Both the position numbers and the translations under genes were made by a program. DNA of 64,000 nt from Chryseobacterium cucumeris (lineage in GTDB: Bacteria; Bacteroidota; Bacteroidia; Flavobacteriales; Weeksellaceae), in NCBI RefSeq assembly GCF_001593385.1, contig NZ_LUVZ01000034.1, forward strand, positions 372,001 to 436,000. Direction: 5' to 3'. The notes under the pieces were generated by a model that saw only the letters and a list, made by a program, of their open reading frames with translations, had not been told where the DNA came from and did no database searches. This document shows positions 8,720 through 16,867 of this stretch, piece after piece (within the stretch, counting starts at the first letter, position 1; every line of letters starts with the position of its first letter).

Positions 8720-8938
8720 ATGCCATTCATCAAAGTAGATGTGCTTCGCGAAGATCTTAACCGCGAAACAAAACAACAATTAATCAGAAAAATAAGTGAA
8801 GCTGTCACTTCAGTTTTGAATAAGGATCCTCACTTAACCCATATTGTCATTAACGAGATTGAAGATGATAACTGGGGATATGCCGGAGAACAGGTTTCAG
8901 TATTAAAAGAACAGGGATTTTCAACAGGAAAAAAATAA
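8720..8938 (+). CDS. Small tautomerase-superfamily protein (4-oxalocrotonate type)
   Basis: A 72-residue member of the tautomerase superfamily. These enzymes use the N-terminal proline, freed by Met removal, as a general base. Here the protein begins Met-Pro-Phe-Ile-Lys-Val, so the catalytic Pro is in place. Family members form hexamers or trimers. The gene starts 28 bp after the YceI gene and ends 7 bp before the SDR gene, so it is in the same operon. The actual ketone or enol substrate is unknown. Confidence 0.85.
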   Translation: MPFIKVDVLREDLNRETKQQLIRKISEAVTSVLNKDPHLTHIVINEIEDDNWGYAGEQVSVLKEQGFSTGKK

Positions 8939-8945
8939 ATCATCA

Positions 8946-9680
8946 ATGAAAAAACAAACCGTAATAATAACAGGAGCCTCTTCAGGAATAGGATTGGAAA
9001 CAGCACGTTATTTCTTAGACCGAGATGATAATGTCATCATCAATTCCCAAACGGCATCTAAACTACAGGATGTTTATAATGAACTTGGAGCCGGTGAAAA
9101 TCTGGCAATGGTTGCCGGAAATGTTTCAGACAAAGCAACAGGTGAAGCGCTGGTAAAAACAGCTTTAGAAAGATTCGGATCTGTTGATGTTCTTATTAAT
9201 AATGCAGGAATTTATGAAAATAAAGCATTTCTGGACGTTACCGAAGATTATCTGGATCGTTTTTTAACAACGAATTTGAAAGGAACATTCTTCACTACAC
9301 AGGCTGTTATTCCTCAAATGATCAAACAAAAAGACGGTGTGGTAATTAATGTAGGAACGCCATTGGTATATCATGCCATTGCAGAGTCTCCTTCCACAGC
9401 ACCAATTTCGAGTAAAGGAGCGATTCATGCACTGACTTTACAGCTGGCTGCAGAGTTTGGAAAAGATAATATCAGAGTCAATACCGTTGCTCCGGGATTG
9501 ATCAGAACTCCAATGCATGGTGCAGACCTTGACAATAATTCAGGAATCCATTTGATCAATCTTATTGGAGAACCTGAAGAAGTTGCTCAGATGATTCATG
9601 CGATTGCTAAGAACACATTAATCTCAGGAGCCATCATCAATGTTGACGGCGGAATGGGTGCCGGGCATCATTTATCATGA
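8946..9680 (+). CDS. SDR-family protein lacking the catalytic Ser-Tyr pair
   Basis: A 244-residue short-chain dehydrogenase/reductase fold. The NAD(P)-binding motif TGASSGIG (residues about 9-16) and the NNAG motif are intact, as is the C-terminal NVDGGMGAG end. The active site is altered: the Lys of YxxxK is kept (PISSKGA) but the Tyr position is Pro, and the usual catalytic Ser region reads NVGTPL. The codons (CCA ATT TCG AGT AAA) confirm this. It may bind a nucleotide without ordinary reduction. It is in the YceI operon and overlaps the next gene by 4 bp. Confidence 0.9.
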   Translation: MKKQTVIITGASSGIGLETARYFLDRDDNVIINSQTASKLQDVYNELGAGENLAMVAGNVSDKATGEALVKTALERFGSVDVLINNAGIYENKAFLDVTEDYLDRFLTTNLKGTFFTTQAVIPQMIKQKDGVVINVGTPLVYHAIAESPSTAPISSKGAIHALTLQLAAEFGKDNIRVNTVAPGLIRTPMHGADLDNNSGIHLINLIGEPEEVAQMIHAIAKNTLISGAIINVDGGMGAGHHLS

Positions 9681-10129
9681 AACTATCATTAATTATAGCA
9701 TGGCTGCTCAGCTTTCCGCTGAGTAGCCTTGCACAAAATCTAAAGGATATGAAAACCAATCTGAACGCAGAAACTGAAATAAGAAATGTGATAGAGAACT
9801 ATTATTTCAAAGGGATTTATGAAGGAAATACCGATATTCTTGCCAAAGCTTTTTATAAAGATGCTTTGCTTTTCGGAGACGTTAACGGAGTTCCCTATTT
9901 CAAAACTGCTAAGCAATATATTGAAGGAGTCGGAAGCCGTGTAAGCCCGGAAAAATCAGGAAAGGAATTTAATGCTGTAATTATCTCAATAGATATCAGT
10001 AATTCGATTGCTGTTGCAAAATTAAATGTAAGGATGTATGATTTTAATTACTATAATTTCATAACTTTCAATTATATAGACGGGCAATGGATGATCGTTA
10101 ACAAGACTTTGACCAATGTACAGCCTTAA
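9677..10129 (+). CDS. Secreted NTF2-like (lumazine-binding-type) protein
   Basis: A 150-residue protein with a signal peptide (LIIAWLLSFPLSSLAQ) and an NTF2-like fold of the Lumazine_bd_2 type: IRNVIENYYFKGIYEGNTDIL, then FYKDALLFG and a C-terminal YIDGQWMIVNKTLT strand pair. Such domains often bind small hydrophobic ligands. The start ATG overlaps the SDR stop in an ATGA, so translation is coupled. It is the only exported product of the operon. Its ligand is unknown. Confidence 0.8.
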   Translation: MKLSLIIAWLLSFPLSSLAQNLKDMKTNLNAETEIRNVIENYYFKGIYEGNTDILAKAFYKDALLFGDVNGVPYFKTAKQYIEGVGSRVSPEKSGKEFNAVIISIDISNSIAVAKLNVRMYDFNYYNFITFNYIDGQWMIVNKTLTNVQP

Positions 10130-10141
10130 TTCAGATTTTTA

Positions 10142-11233
10142 ATGAAAACCAATACAATCATGTGGAATAAAAATAGAATTACGGAATTACTGGGAATAGA
10201 ATATCCTATTCTGCAGGGACCTTTTGGCGGAAGCCTTTCCACCGCTGAACTGACAACAACAGTGAGTAATCTTGGCGGATTGGGAGGTTTCGGAGCGTAT
10301 ACTTTGTCACCGCAGGAAATCTTTGACGTTCACAAAGCGATACAATCCAAAACGGATAAACCTTACAATCTCAATCTCTGGGTAAGTGATCACGATATCA
10401 TTAACGAAGAATATACAAAAGAACAATATCAAAAGGCTGTTGAGACTTTCAAACCTTATTTTGATCTTCTGCAGACGGATATTCCTTCAACACCACTCCC
10501 TTTTGAATCGAGATTTCAAAATCAGCTGGAGGTGGTTTTGGATATAAAGCCTAAAGTTTTCAGCTTTATGTTTGGAATGCTTGGTGAAAACCTCATCGAA
10601 GATCTTCATCGTCAGGGAACCATTGTTTTGGGAAATGCAACAACACTTGATGAAGCGATTGCTTTGGAAAAAACAGGCGTGGATGTTATTGTGGCTTCCG
10701 GTTTTGAAAGCGGTGGTCACAGACCTTCATTTCTGGATCAGGCAGAACTTTCTACTACGGGAACATTTGCTTTGATTCAATTAATTAAAGATCGTGTAAA
10801 AATTCCTGTGGTGGCTGCAGGAGGTATTGCCAACGGCCGTGGAATTGCGGGGGCTTTCAAACTGGGCGCTGATGCTGTACAGATCGGGACTGCTTTTCTG
10901 GCAACTGAAGAATCCGGAGCGTTACCGATACACAAAGAGTTTTTATTTTCTGAAGCTGCTAAATCCACTACTTTAACCAGAGCTTATACCGGAAGATTAG
11001 GACGTGGAATTACGACAAAAATCACAAGAGATCTATTAGCTGCAACAGAAAAAACATTACCGTTCCCATTGCAGACGCATTTTATGGGGGCATTAAGAAA
11101 AGCGGCTTTGGAACAGCAAAAAAATGATCTGGTTTTCTTCTGGTCCGGTCAGATTGCACCTCTTTTAAAGCATAAAAAAGCCTCCACTTTAATGCAGTCA
11201 TTAATCGAAGAGGCTTCTGAATTATTACAATAA
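10142..11233 (+). CDS. Nitronate monooxygenase (2-nitropropane dioxygenase family)
   Basis: A 363-residue FMN-dependent TIM-barrel enzyme that oxidises alkyl nitronates such as propionate 3-nitronate to aldehydes. Visible signatures are the N-terminal IEYPILQGPFGG phosphate/flavin loop, ASGFESGGHRPSF with the conserved active-site His, PVVAAGGIANGRG and GADAVQIGTAFLATEES. The C-terminal AYTGRLGRGI region is also typical. It is the last gene of the YceI operon, 12 bp after the NTF2-like gene, and convergent with dgt. A second ATG at 10160 is equally possible as the start. Confidence 0.9.
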   Translation: MKTNTIMWNKNRITELLGIEYPILQGPFGGSLSTAELTTTVSNLGGLGGFGAYTLSPQEIFDVHKAIQSKTDKPYNLNLWVSDHDIINEEYTKEQYQKAVETFKPYFDLLQTDIPSTPLPFESRFQNQLEVVLDIKPKVFSFMFGMLGENLIEDLHRQGTIVLGNATTLDEAIALEKTGVDVIVASGFESGGHRPSFLDQAELSTTGTFALIQLIKDRVKIPVVAAGGIANGRGIAGAFKLGADAVQIGTAFLATEESGALPIHKEFLFSEAAKSTTLTRAYTGRLGRGITTKITRDLLAATEKTLPFPLQTHFMGALRKAALEQQKNDLVFFWSGQIAPLLKHKKASTLMQSLIEEASELLQ

Positions 11234-11240
11234 ATAGAAT

Positions 11241-12599
11241 CTACACGGTCATTCCGATGTCTATTCCTTTAATTTTTCTATATAAATCGGTAGCGTAATT
11301 ATCCGTCATTCCGGAAACGAAGTCAATAACTCCAAGAACTTTCTGATAATCGGTTCCGTCATTGTAAATAAATTGCTTTGGAATTAATTTCAAAGCTTTT
11401 ACATCATAGGATTTTCTTTGGTCATCAGGTTTCAGAATGGAAGGAATAAAGTGATCCAGCAATTCATACATTACGTTGTAACCGGCATTTTCAATTTCAA
11501 CAACAGCTTTATGATTGTAAATTTTTTCTACCGAGAAACTTTCGATATCCTGCAGTGCTTTATTTTCTTTTTTATAAATATCAAGTAATCCATTACTAAG
11601 ATTTCCTTCAAGAATTGTTTCAAAGTTATGCTTATACATCTCAATCGATTTGTTGATTAATGCATTGATAACTTTTGCTCTCAGATAAGAAATCTGTTCA
11701 TTTTCATTGGATATAGAACGTAACTTTGTTTCAATTCTCTGAACATCATCCGTTTCCGATTTTACGAGCTCGAAAAACAGGTTTTTACAGTCTGCTGTAG
11801 AAACAATTCCCAATCTGTGGGCATCTTCCATATCAATGATGTTGTAACAGATATCGTCAGCCGCTTCTACCAGCCACACAAAAGGATGCCTTTTGAAAAT
11901 ATGAGGTTCCTCACTTTCAGAAATAAGCTGGGTTTCTTTAGCAATTTCCAGAAATATATCTTTCTCATTCTGGAAAAAACCGAATTTCTTTCTGTGAATG
12001 ATTCCTTTTTTCTTTGCAACCGCTTCACACGGATATTTTGCAATACTTGCCAGTGTAGAGAATGTCAGCTGGATACCTCCTGCATCTTTTCCTTGCTGCT
12101 GCTGTGCCAATACTCTGATGGCGTTTGCATTTCCTTCAAAATTAACCAGATCTGCCCACTCCTTTTCATTGAATTTTGATTTCAGATCCTTTTCATTTCG
12201 TTCAAAATAGCTTGCAATGGCATCTTCTCCGGAATGTCCGAATGCAGGATTTCCCACATCATGACACAAACAGGCTGCCGCAATTACATTTCCTAAATTA
12301 TAGAGATAAAAATTCTTTGAGTCTTCAGTGAGTTCATTTTTAAAATCTTCAGCAATAAATTCACCGATAATACTTCCTAAACTTCTTCCTACGGATGATA
12401 CTTCCAGAGAATGCGTAAGTCTGTTATGCACAAAAACACTTCCCGGAAGAGGAAAAACCTGCGTTTTATTCTGCAGTCTTCTAAAGGCAGAAGAGAAGAT
12501 AATTCTGTCGAAATCCCTTTGAAAATCAGTTCGTGAAGCTTTGGTCTGTGGATTGTTTCCTGTACGTTGATTGGTGAAAATCTGGTTTAAATTCATCAT
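11241..12599 (-). CDS. dgt: dGTPase (deoxyguanosinetriphosphate triphosphohydrolase)
   Basis: A 452-residue HD-domain enzyme that hydrolyses dGTP (and often other dNTPs) to the nucleoside and tripolyphosphate, trimming dNTP pools. Metal-binding residues are visible: His63 in RLTHSLEVSSVG, His113-Asp114 in CLCHDVGNPAFGHSGEDA, and His122. The N-terminal QRDFDRIIFSSAFRRLQNKTQVFP block is diagnostic. A canonical -7 box ends 4 bp before the ATG, so the mRNA may be leaderless (a second ATG follows at once). It is convergent with the nitronate monooxygenase gene, with 7 bp between stops. Confidence 0.93.
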   Translation of the reverse strand: MMNLNQIFTNQRTGNNPQTKASRTDFQRDFDRIIFSSAFRRLQNKTQVFPLPGSVFVHNRLTHSLEVSSVGRSLGSIIGEFIAEDFKNELTEDSKNFYLYNLGNVIAAACLCHDVGNPAFGHSGEDAIASYFERNEKDLKSKFNEKEWADLVNFEGNANAIRVLAQQQQGKDAGGIQLTFSTLASIAKYPCEAVAKKKGIIHRKKFGFFQNEKDIFLEIAKETQLISESEEPHIFKRHPFVWLVEAADDICYNIIDMEDAHRLGIVSTADCKNLFFELVKSETDDVQRIETKLRSISNENEQISYLRAKVINALINKSIEMYKHNFETILEGNLSNGLLDIYKKENKALQDIESFSVEKIYNHKAVVEIENAGYNVMYELLDHFIPSILKPDDQRKSYDVKALKLIPKQFIYNDGTDYQKVLGVIDFVSGMTDNYATDLYRKIKGIDIGMTV

Positions 12600-12603
12600 T
12601 TTT

Positions 12604-12611
12604 CAAAATTA
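12604..12611 (-). promoter_or_regulatory. -7 element directly before dgt
   Basis: On the minus strand TAATTTTG fits TAnnTTTG and is followed by only four bases before the ATG at 12599. Confidence 0.55.
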
Positions 12612-12799
12612 CTCCAAATTTTAATTGTATGGAATAGTATTTAGATTTTTATTAGTGAGATCTTTCATTCAAAAAATCTATGACAGTAAACGTTTTTTAG
12701 GGATCGGAAAACTTGATGAAATATTTTACATTTGGTGTAACTAATACATTGAAGATTATGAATGATTCTTCTTCATGTCAATTTTAAATTCTTAATATA

Positions 12800-13429
12800 A
12801 TGACAGACAACACATGGCTCAACAGATGGGACGAAAGGTACAGCAGCGAAGAATTTGCGTATGGAACAGAACCCAACAATTATCTAAGAGAACAATTATC
12901 ACAATTAACTCCAGGTAAAATACTTTTCCCCGCAGAAGGCGAAGGAAGAAATGCTGTTTTTGCAGCCACACAAGGATGGCTGGTTTCTGCTTTCGACATC
13001 AGTGCAAACGGAAGAGATAAAGCGTTACAATTGGCAGGGCAACAGCAGGTTATTATTGATTATCAGGTGGGAGAACTTTCCACTTTGGATTATCAGAAAG
13101 AGCAGTTTGATGCCATTGCGCTTATCTACGCTCATTTTCCGGGTGCGATCAAATCTTCTATTCATCAGATGTTAAATCAATATCTCCGTAAAGGTGGTTT
13201 TATTATTTTCGAAGCTTTCAGCAAAAATCATCTTGAATATATTGCAAAAAACGAAAAAGTAGGTGGTCCAAAAGATCTTGAGTCTTTATTCTCTATTGAA
13301 GAAATCAAAGCCGATTTTCCGGATTATGATATTATTGAATTAGCTGAAACAGAAATAGAGCTCAATGAGGGACTATTCCATAACGGGACAGGTTCCGTCA
13401 TTCGTTTTGTAGGACAAAAACTGGCCTAA
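12800..13429 (+). CDS. Class I SAM-dependent methyltransferase
   Basis: A 209-residue Rossmann methyltransferase of the TehB/thiopurine-methyltransferase-like group. NTWLNRWDERYSSEEFAYGTEPN is the usual N-terminal signature, followed by motif I in the form KILFPAEGEGRNAVFAA, an acidic residue after motif II (SAFDIS) and motif IV around FDAIALIYAHFP. It is short and soluble, and substrates of this group vary (thiols, tellurite, small metabolites). A possible promoter is TACATTTG at 12727-12734, 65 bp before the ATG. Confidence 0.85.
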   Translation: MTDNTWLNRWDERYSSEEFAYGTEPNNYLREQLSQLTPGKILFPAEGEGRNAVFAATQGWLVSAFDISANGRDKALQLAGQQQVIIDYQVGELSTLDYQKEQFDAIALIYAHFPGAIKSSIHQMLNQYLRKGGFIIFEAFSKNHLEYIAKNEKVGGPKDLESLFSIEEIKADFPDYDIIELAETEIELNEGLFHNGTGSVIRFVGQKLA

Positions 13430-13518
13430 AAATATTTTAAACAGGGTTGTTTTGGGATAAAAATCAGGTTGTATGCAGCTATGGAATATTATTTGAATCT
13501 TTATCTCAAAACAAACGT

Positions 13519-14253
13519 ATGCCTGAAGGTCCATCCATTATATTAATGAAAGAAACCTTGCAACCATTTGCAGGGCAGCAAGTGACAGAAGTTTCAGGGA
13601 ATGCCCAATTTGAGAAAGATTCTTTCATTGGCCAGACTATTCTCGAAATCCGTACTTTTGGAAAACAGACTTACCTAGTTTTTGAAAAGGCAGCTATCAG
13701 AATTCACTTATTAATGTTCGGTTCTTACAGTGTTGATGAGCAGACCAAACCGGATAAAAGTTTGCGTTTGGCCTTGTTTTTCTCTACCGGAAACATTTAT
13801 TTTTATACCTGTTCCGTAAAATCCGTACCTATTGAATATCTTTCAGCAATTGATTGGGAAGCTGATGTAATGAGCGACCAATGGAACCCCAAAAAAGCCG
13901 AAGAAAAATTGAAATCCAATCCAAAAATGATGGTTTGTGATGCATTGATGAATCAGGATATTTTTTCAGGTGTAGGCAATATTATTAAGAATGAGGTTCT
14001 TTTCAGAATTGGTGTGCAGCCTGAAAGTTTACTGGGTAATCTTCCTGCTAAAAAAAGAAAAGAGCTCATTGCTGAAGCCAGGAATTACAGTTTTGATTTT
14101 TTGAAATGGAAAAGAGAATTTGTTTTGAAAAAGCATTGGCTGGTCCATACAAAATCGGTGTGCCCGGTTTGTGGACAAAAATTGGTCAAGAAACAAACGG
14201 GTGTGGGAAAAAGAAGAAGTTTTTATTGTGAAAAGGATCAGAAGCTTTATTGA
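13519..14253 (+). CDS. Fpg/Nei-family DNA glycosylase
   Basis: A 245-residue base-excision repair protein. The N-terminal Met-Pro-Glu-Gly-Pro provides the catalytic Pro2 (Schiff base) and Glu3, with Lys49 in FGKQTYLVF. The helix-two-turn-helix lies around FSGVGNIIKNEVLF, and the C-terminal zinc finger begins VCPVCGQK. The finger is atypical: the last pair reads Cys-Glu-Lys-Asp instead of Cys-x2-Cys, so the fourth zinc ligand would be Asp. The start at 13519 is fixed by the need for Pro2; the reading from 13447 is spurious. I cannot tell Fpg (8-oxoG) from Nei (oxidised pyrimidine) specificity. Confidence 0.9.
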   Translation: MPEGPSIILMKETLQPFAGQQVTEVSGNAQFEKDSFIGQTILEIRTFGKQTYLVFEKAAIRIHLLMFGSYSVDEQTKPDKSLRLALFFSTGNIYFYTCSVKSVPIEYLSAIDWEADVMSDQWNPKKAEEKLKSNPKMMVCDALMNQDIFSGVGNIIKNEVLFRIGVQPESLLGNLPAKKRKELIAEARNYSFDFLKWKREFVLKKHWLVHTKSVCPVCGQKLVKKQTGVGKRRSFYCEKDQKLY

Positions 14254-14267
14254 ATAAACCGGTATTC

Positions 14268-14336
14268 TTATGTTTTGGCTGAAGCCGTTGATTGTTTTTA
14301 TTTATTTAACGGGCTAAAGCCCGTTGCTATTGAATC
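14268..14336. repeat. CGGGCTAAAGCCCG interspersed repeat, copy 1
   Basis: It contains TTTTGGCTGAAG and the palindrome ACGGGCTAAAGCCCGT followed by TGCTATTGAAT. Copies lie at 52302-52366 and, shorter, at 56464-56488. The 14254-14441 gap otherwise holds only AT-rich sequence. Confidence 0.7.
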
Positions 14337-14441
14337 ATAGTATTCTATTTTTTCCCACTGATTACACGGATTTACACAGATTTTCTAATCATTTGACTGA
14401 TATTGATTATTACTCATTGTTCATTACCTAGTACTCATGTA

Positions 14442-15164
14442 TTAGTCTGAGTTGAGAAGTCCTCCGGCAAATTTTGTGAAAAAATCTGCTCTGTATACCT
14501 CTCCAAGAGGAATTTCGGAGTCTTCAATGTATATATTATGATTGTCGAATGAATCTATAAAATTCATATTCACCACGTAGGATTTACTTACTCTGATAAA
14601 GGTTTCCCCGGAAATCTTCTGATGAATGGTTTTTAAATTCATTGCTGTGATCAGCTTTTGCTGCTTTGTATGAATAACGACATAATCTTTGAGCCCTTCA
14701 ATAAATTTAATATCTGAAAAACTGATTTTATAGAATCTTCGTTCTGCTTTGATGAATAAAAAGTCTGCCGTATTGGATTCCACGGTATTTTTAACGGTAT
14801 CTTTAGATAAAAGTTCCGTATAAAGTACCGCTTTATCAATTGCTTTTTTAAGCCTTTGGGGATCAATAGGTTTCAAAAGGTAGTCCACTGCTTCCAGTTC
14901 ATAGCTTTTCAATGCATATTGAGAATAGGCGGTGGTAAAAATAATCAGTGATTTTTTCGGAAGCATTTCTACAAATTCAAGACCTGTTACCATGGGCATT
15001 TCTATATCGAGGAAAATAAGATCTACCTCATTATCTTTAAGAAACTCAAGGGCAGAAGGAGCATTGGAAAATTCGCCCAGGACATCCATACTGGAAATTT
15101 CAGCGATCAGTGATCTCATTTCGGCTCTTGCCAGCGGTTCATCATCAACAATAATACAATTCAT
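14442..15164 (-). CDS. LytTR-family response regulator
   Basis: A 240-residue response regulator with an N-terminal receiver (acidic pair in VDDEPLARAE, phospho-acceptor Asp53 in LIFLDIEMP, Thr in FTTAY, Lys in YLLKPI) and a C-terminal LytTR DNA-binding domain (FLFIKAERRFYKISFSDIKF ... FIRVSKSYVVNM). The LytTR domain binds pairs of short direct repeats about 21 bp apart. The ATG at 15164 overlaps the kinase stop as TGATG; a GTG lies just before. Candidate operators are the repeats at 16301-16379 upstream of the facing genes. Confidence 0.9.
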   Translation of the reverse strand: MNCIIVDDEPLARAEMRSLIAEISSMDVLGEFSNAPSALEFLKDNEVDLIFLDIEMPMVTGLEFVEMLPKKSLIIFTTAYSQYALKSYELEAVDYLLKPIDPQRLKKAIDKAVLYTELLSKDTVKNTVESNTADFLFIKAERRFYKISFSDIKFIEGLKDYVVIHTKQQKLITAMNLKTIHQKISGETFIRVSKSYVVNMNFIDSFDNHNIYIEDSEIPLGEVYRADFFTKFAGGLLNSD

Positions 15165-16240
15165 CACACGGGAATTTTTAAATTTACAACATATTCTTTA
15201 TCAATGGATTCTATCTTCAGATCAAAGGTATCACTATAGAGAAGCTCCAGTCTTCTGATGATATTGGCAAGCCCTAGCCCACTGTTTTTTTTATCTGAAA
15301 CGGTATACCCGGTACTTCTTGAATTAATACACCTGAAATAAAGCTGTTTATTCTCAATATTGATGTCTATTTCTACATAAGACTCTCCTCCACTGAGATC
15401 TACACTGTGCTTCACCGCATTTTCCACAAAAGTGGTAAACAGATTGGGAGGAATAAAAGTGCTGCTCATTATTCTTTTTTCCATATTGACCTGAATATCA
15501 AAAGAGAAATTGTCACGTCTTATTTTTTCAAGGTTTAAAAAATTGGACAGAAAATCAATCTCTGAAGTCAGCAACGTTTTCTCTTCACTGTTTTCGTAGA
15601 GCTGGTATCTGAGAAACTCTGAAAGTTTTACAATTACTACTGAAGCTTTTGCCGGATCTGTTCTGATGAGTGCTTTTACATTATTCAGCATATTAAACAG
15701 AAAATGCGGATTGATCTGATTTCTCAATTCATTCAGTTCCATCTTTAAGGTAAGATTGCTCAGCTCATTGATCCTTTTATTATCACTGATCCATTTCTGC
15801 AGAAGCTTGATTGTAGTTGTTGTCATAATAATGGGTATGCACATAAGAACCCCTTCATAGATTCCTCCCTTTTCATTTTCTCTGAGAATATTTTTCACTC
15901 TGAATTCTTCAAAGAACATTTTAAAGCCATACCCGATAAAATTGAGTCCTACAACCCCCATCAGAACAAGCAATGCCAGATAGGTGACATATTTGGTTTT
16001 AAAGAAAAATCTGGGAACCAATACATATATATTAATGTATACCATTGCAATCAGAATCGTATACACAAAAAACAGAACATAATACTGATAGACCCCTGAA
16101 TACCAATGCCAGAACCTTGCACTGTAGATCAAAATGAAAAAGAAGATCAGAAACAACAGATGTCTTCGGAGTCCGTACTTCGCTTCCACCAGAAAATCCA
16201 TGACAAAGGTTTCTTCAAATTTCCACGGACTGTATTTCAT
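15164..16240 (-). CDS. LytS/YpdA-type sensor histidine kinase
   Basis: A 358-residue membrane kinase with four helices (about 28-44, 52-73, 86-108 and 128-147), a short coiled linker, and a His_kinase domain with phospho-acceptor His179 in QINPHFLFNMLNN. A HATPase domain follows (FIPPNLFTTFVENAVKH, then SGLGLANIIRRLELLY). There is no extracellular sensor domain, so the membrane part probably senses the signal. It is translationally coupled to the regulator. The promoter is at 16265-16292. Confidence 0.92.
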   Translation of the reverse strand: MKYSPWKFEETFVMDFLVEAKYGLRRHLLFLIFFFILIYSARFWHWYSGVYQYYVLFFVYTILIAMVYINIYVLVPRFFFKTKYVTYLALLVLMGVVGLNFIGYGFKMFFEEFRVKNILRENEKGGIYEGVLMCIPIIMTTTTIKLLQKWISDNKRINELSNLTLKMELNELRNQINPHFLFNMLNNVKALIRTDPAKASVVIVKLSEFLRYQLYENSEEKTLLTSEIDFLSNFLNLEKIRRDNFSFDIQVNMEKRIMSSTFIPPNLFTTFVENAVKHSVDLSGGESYVEIDINIENKQLYFRCINSRSTGYTVSDKKNSGLGLANIIRRLELLYSDTFDLKIESIDKEYVVNLKIPV

Positions 16241-16264
16241 ATGATAGGCTCATTTTATGATTAA

Positions 16265-16292
16265 CAAAAATAGTCAATAACGTAAATTACAA
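16265..16292 (-). promoter_or_regulatory. Promoter of the LytS/LytTR operon
   Basis: Minus strand: -7 element TATTTTTG (16265-16272) with TTG (16290-16292) 17 bp upstream as the -33 element. The start codon lies 24 bp downstream. The inverted repeat unit at 16301-16310 sits just upstream of the -33. Confidence 0.6.
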
Positions 16293-16300
16293 CTATTTTA

Positions 16301-16379
16301 TTATACAAAACCTGTATTTTATTATACCAATTATCACGCTCGGGGATTTTGTATAAAATACCAGCCATTTTGTATAAAA
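16301..16379. promoter_or_regulatory. Candidate LytTR operator: three TTTTGTATAA units
   Basis: ATTTTGTATAAAA occurs twice as an exact 13-bp direct repeat (16346-16358 and 16367-16379), spaced 21 bp start to start. The inverted core TTATACAAAA is at 16301-16310. The 21-bp period equals the known spacing of LytTR half-sites. The pair ends about 26 bp before a weak -7-like TTCCTTTG (16406-16413) serving the gene at 16423. Confidence 0.55.
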
Positions 16380-16422
16380 ACAAATTTACACACTTCTTTT
16401 CTCTATTCCTTTGTACCGTAAA

Positions 16423-16860
16423 ATGACACATATGGAATTAACAGTCTTTCAAGAACTCACTCAGGAAATATCTCTAGAGTGCTTTTTTATGACAGAATCT
16501 CAACAGGAAGAAAAAGTAATACAGCTCATTGATCTGCATCATTTTATAGAATGTTTTGATTCGGAAATGAAAATTCTCAGCTACCTCCACCATTCTATTA
16601 ATATTGTAGAACATGAAGGAGAGAAAAAAGGTATTCTGTTTTGTGACCTTAAACATTCTGCTGTACCTGACAGCAATGCCTCTGAAGAGTTTAGAAGAAG
16701 ATACGGATTATCAGAACTCTGGTTTGTTTTTGTAGAGGAAACCTTTGTTCAGGATACTGCGTGCTATACGGATGCCATTATTGAAAACAGTCTGGATATC
16801 TTCTATGAAAGAATTTTTACCTTCAGCTTTTTCCAATCTATTATTCAGCCTTTAAAATAA
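16423..16860 (+). CDS. Hypothetical protein divergent from the LytTR operon
   Basis: A 146-residue soluble, acidic protein with no signal peptide or recognised domain. It contains aromatic-rich ends (LWFVFVEETF; IFTFSFFQSIIQ) and two His-His pairs (LHHFIE, LHHSIN). The ATG at 16423 is used; an ATG at 16432 is possible. It is the first gene after the 21-bp-spaced repeats and lies 7 bp before a broken outer-membrane gene. The likely reading is that it is a target of the neighbouring LytTR regulator. Its function is not known. Confidence 0.65.
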   Translation: MTHMELTVFQELTQEISLECFFMTESQQEEKVIQLIDLHHFIECFDSEMKILSYLHHSINIVEHEGEKKGILFCDLKHSAVPDSNASEEFRRRYGLSELWFVFVEETFVQDTACYTDAIIENSLDIFYERIFTFSFFQSIIQPLK

Positions 16861-16867
16861 ACTACCG

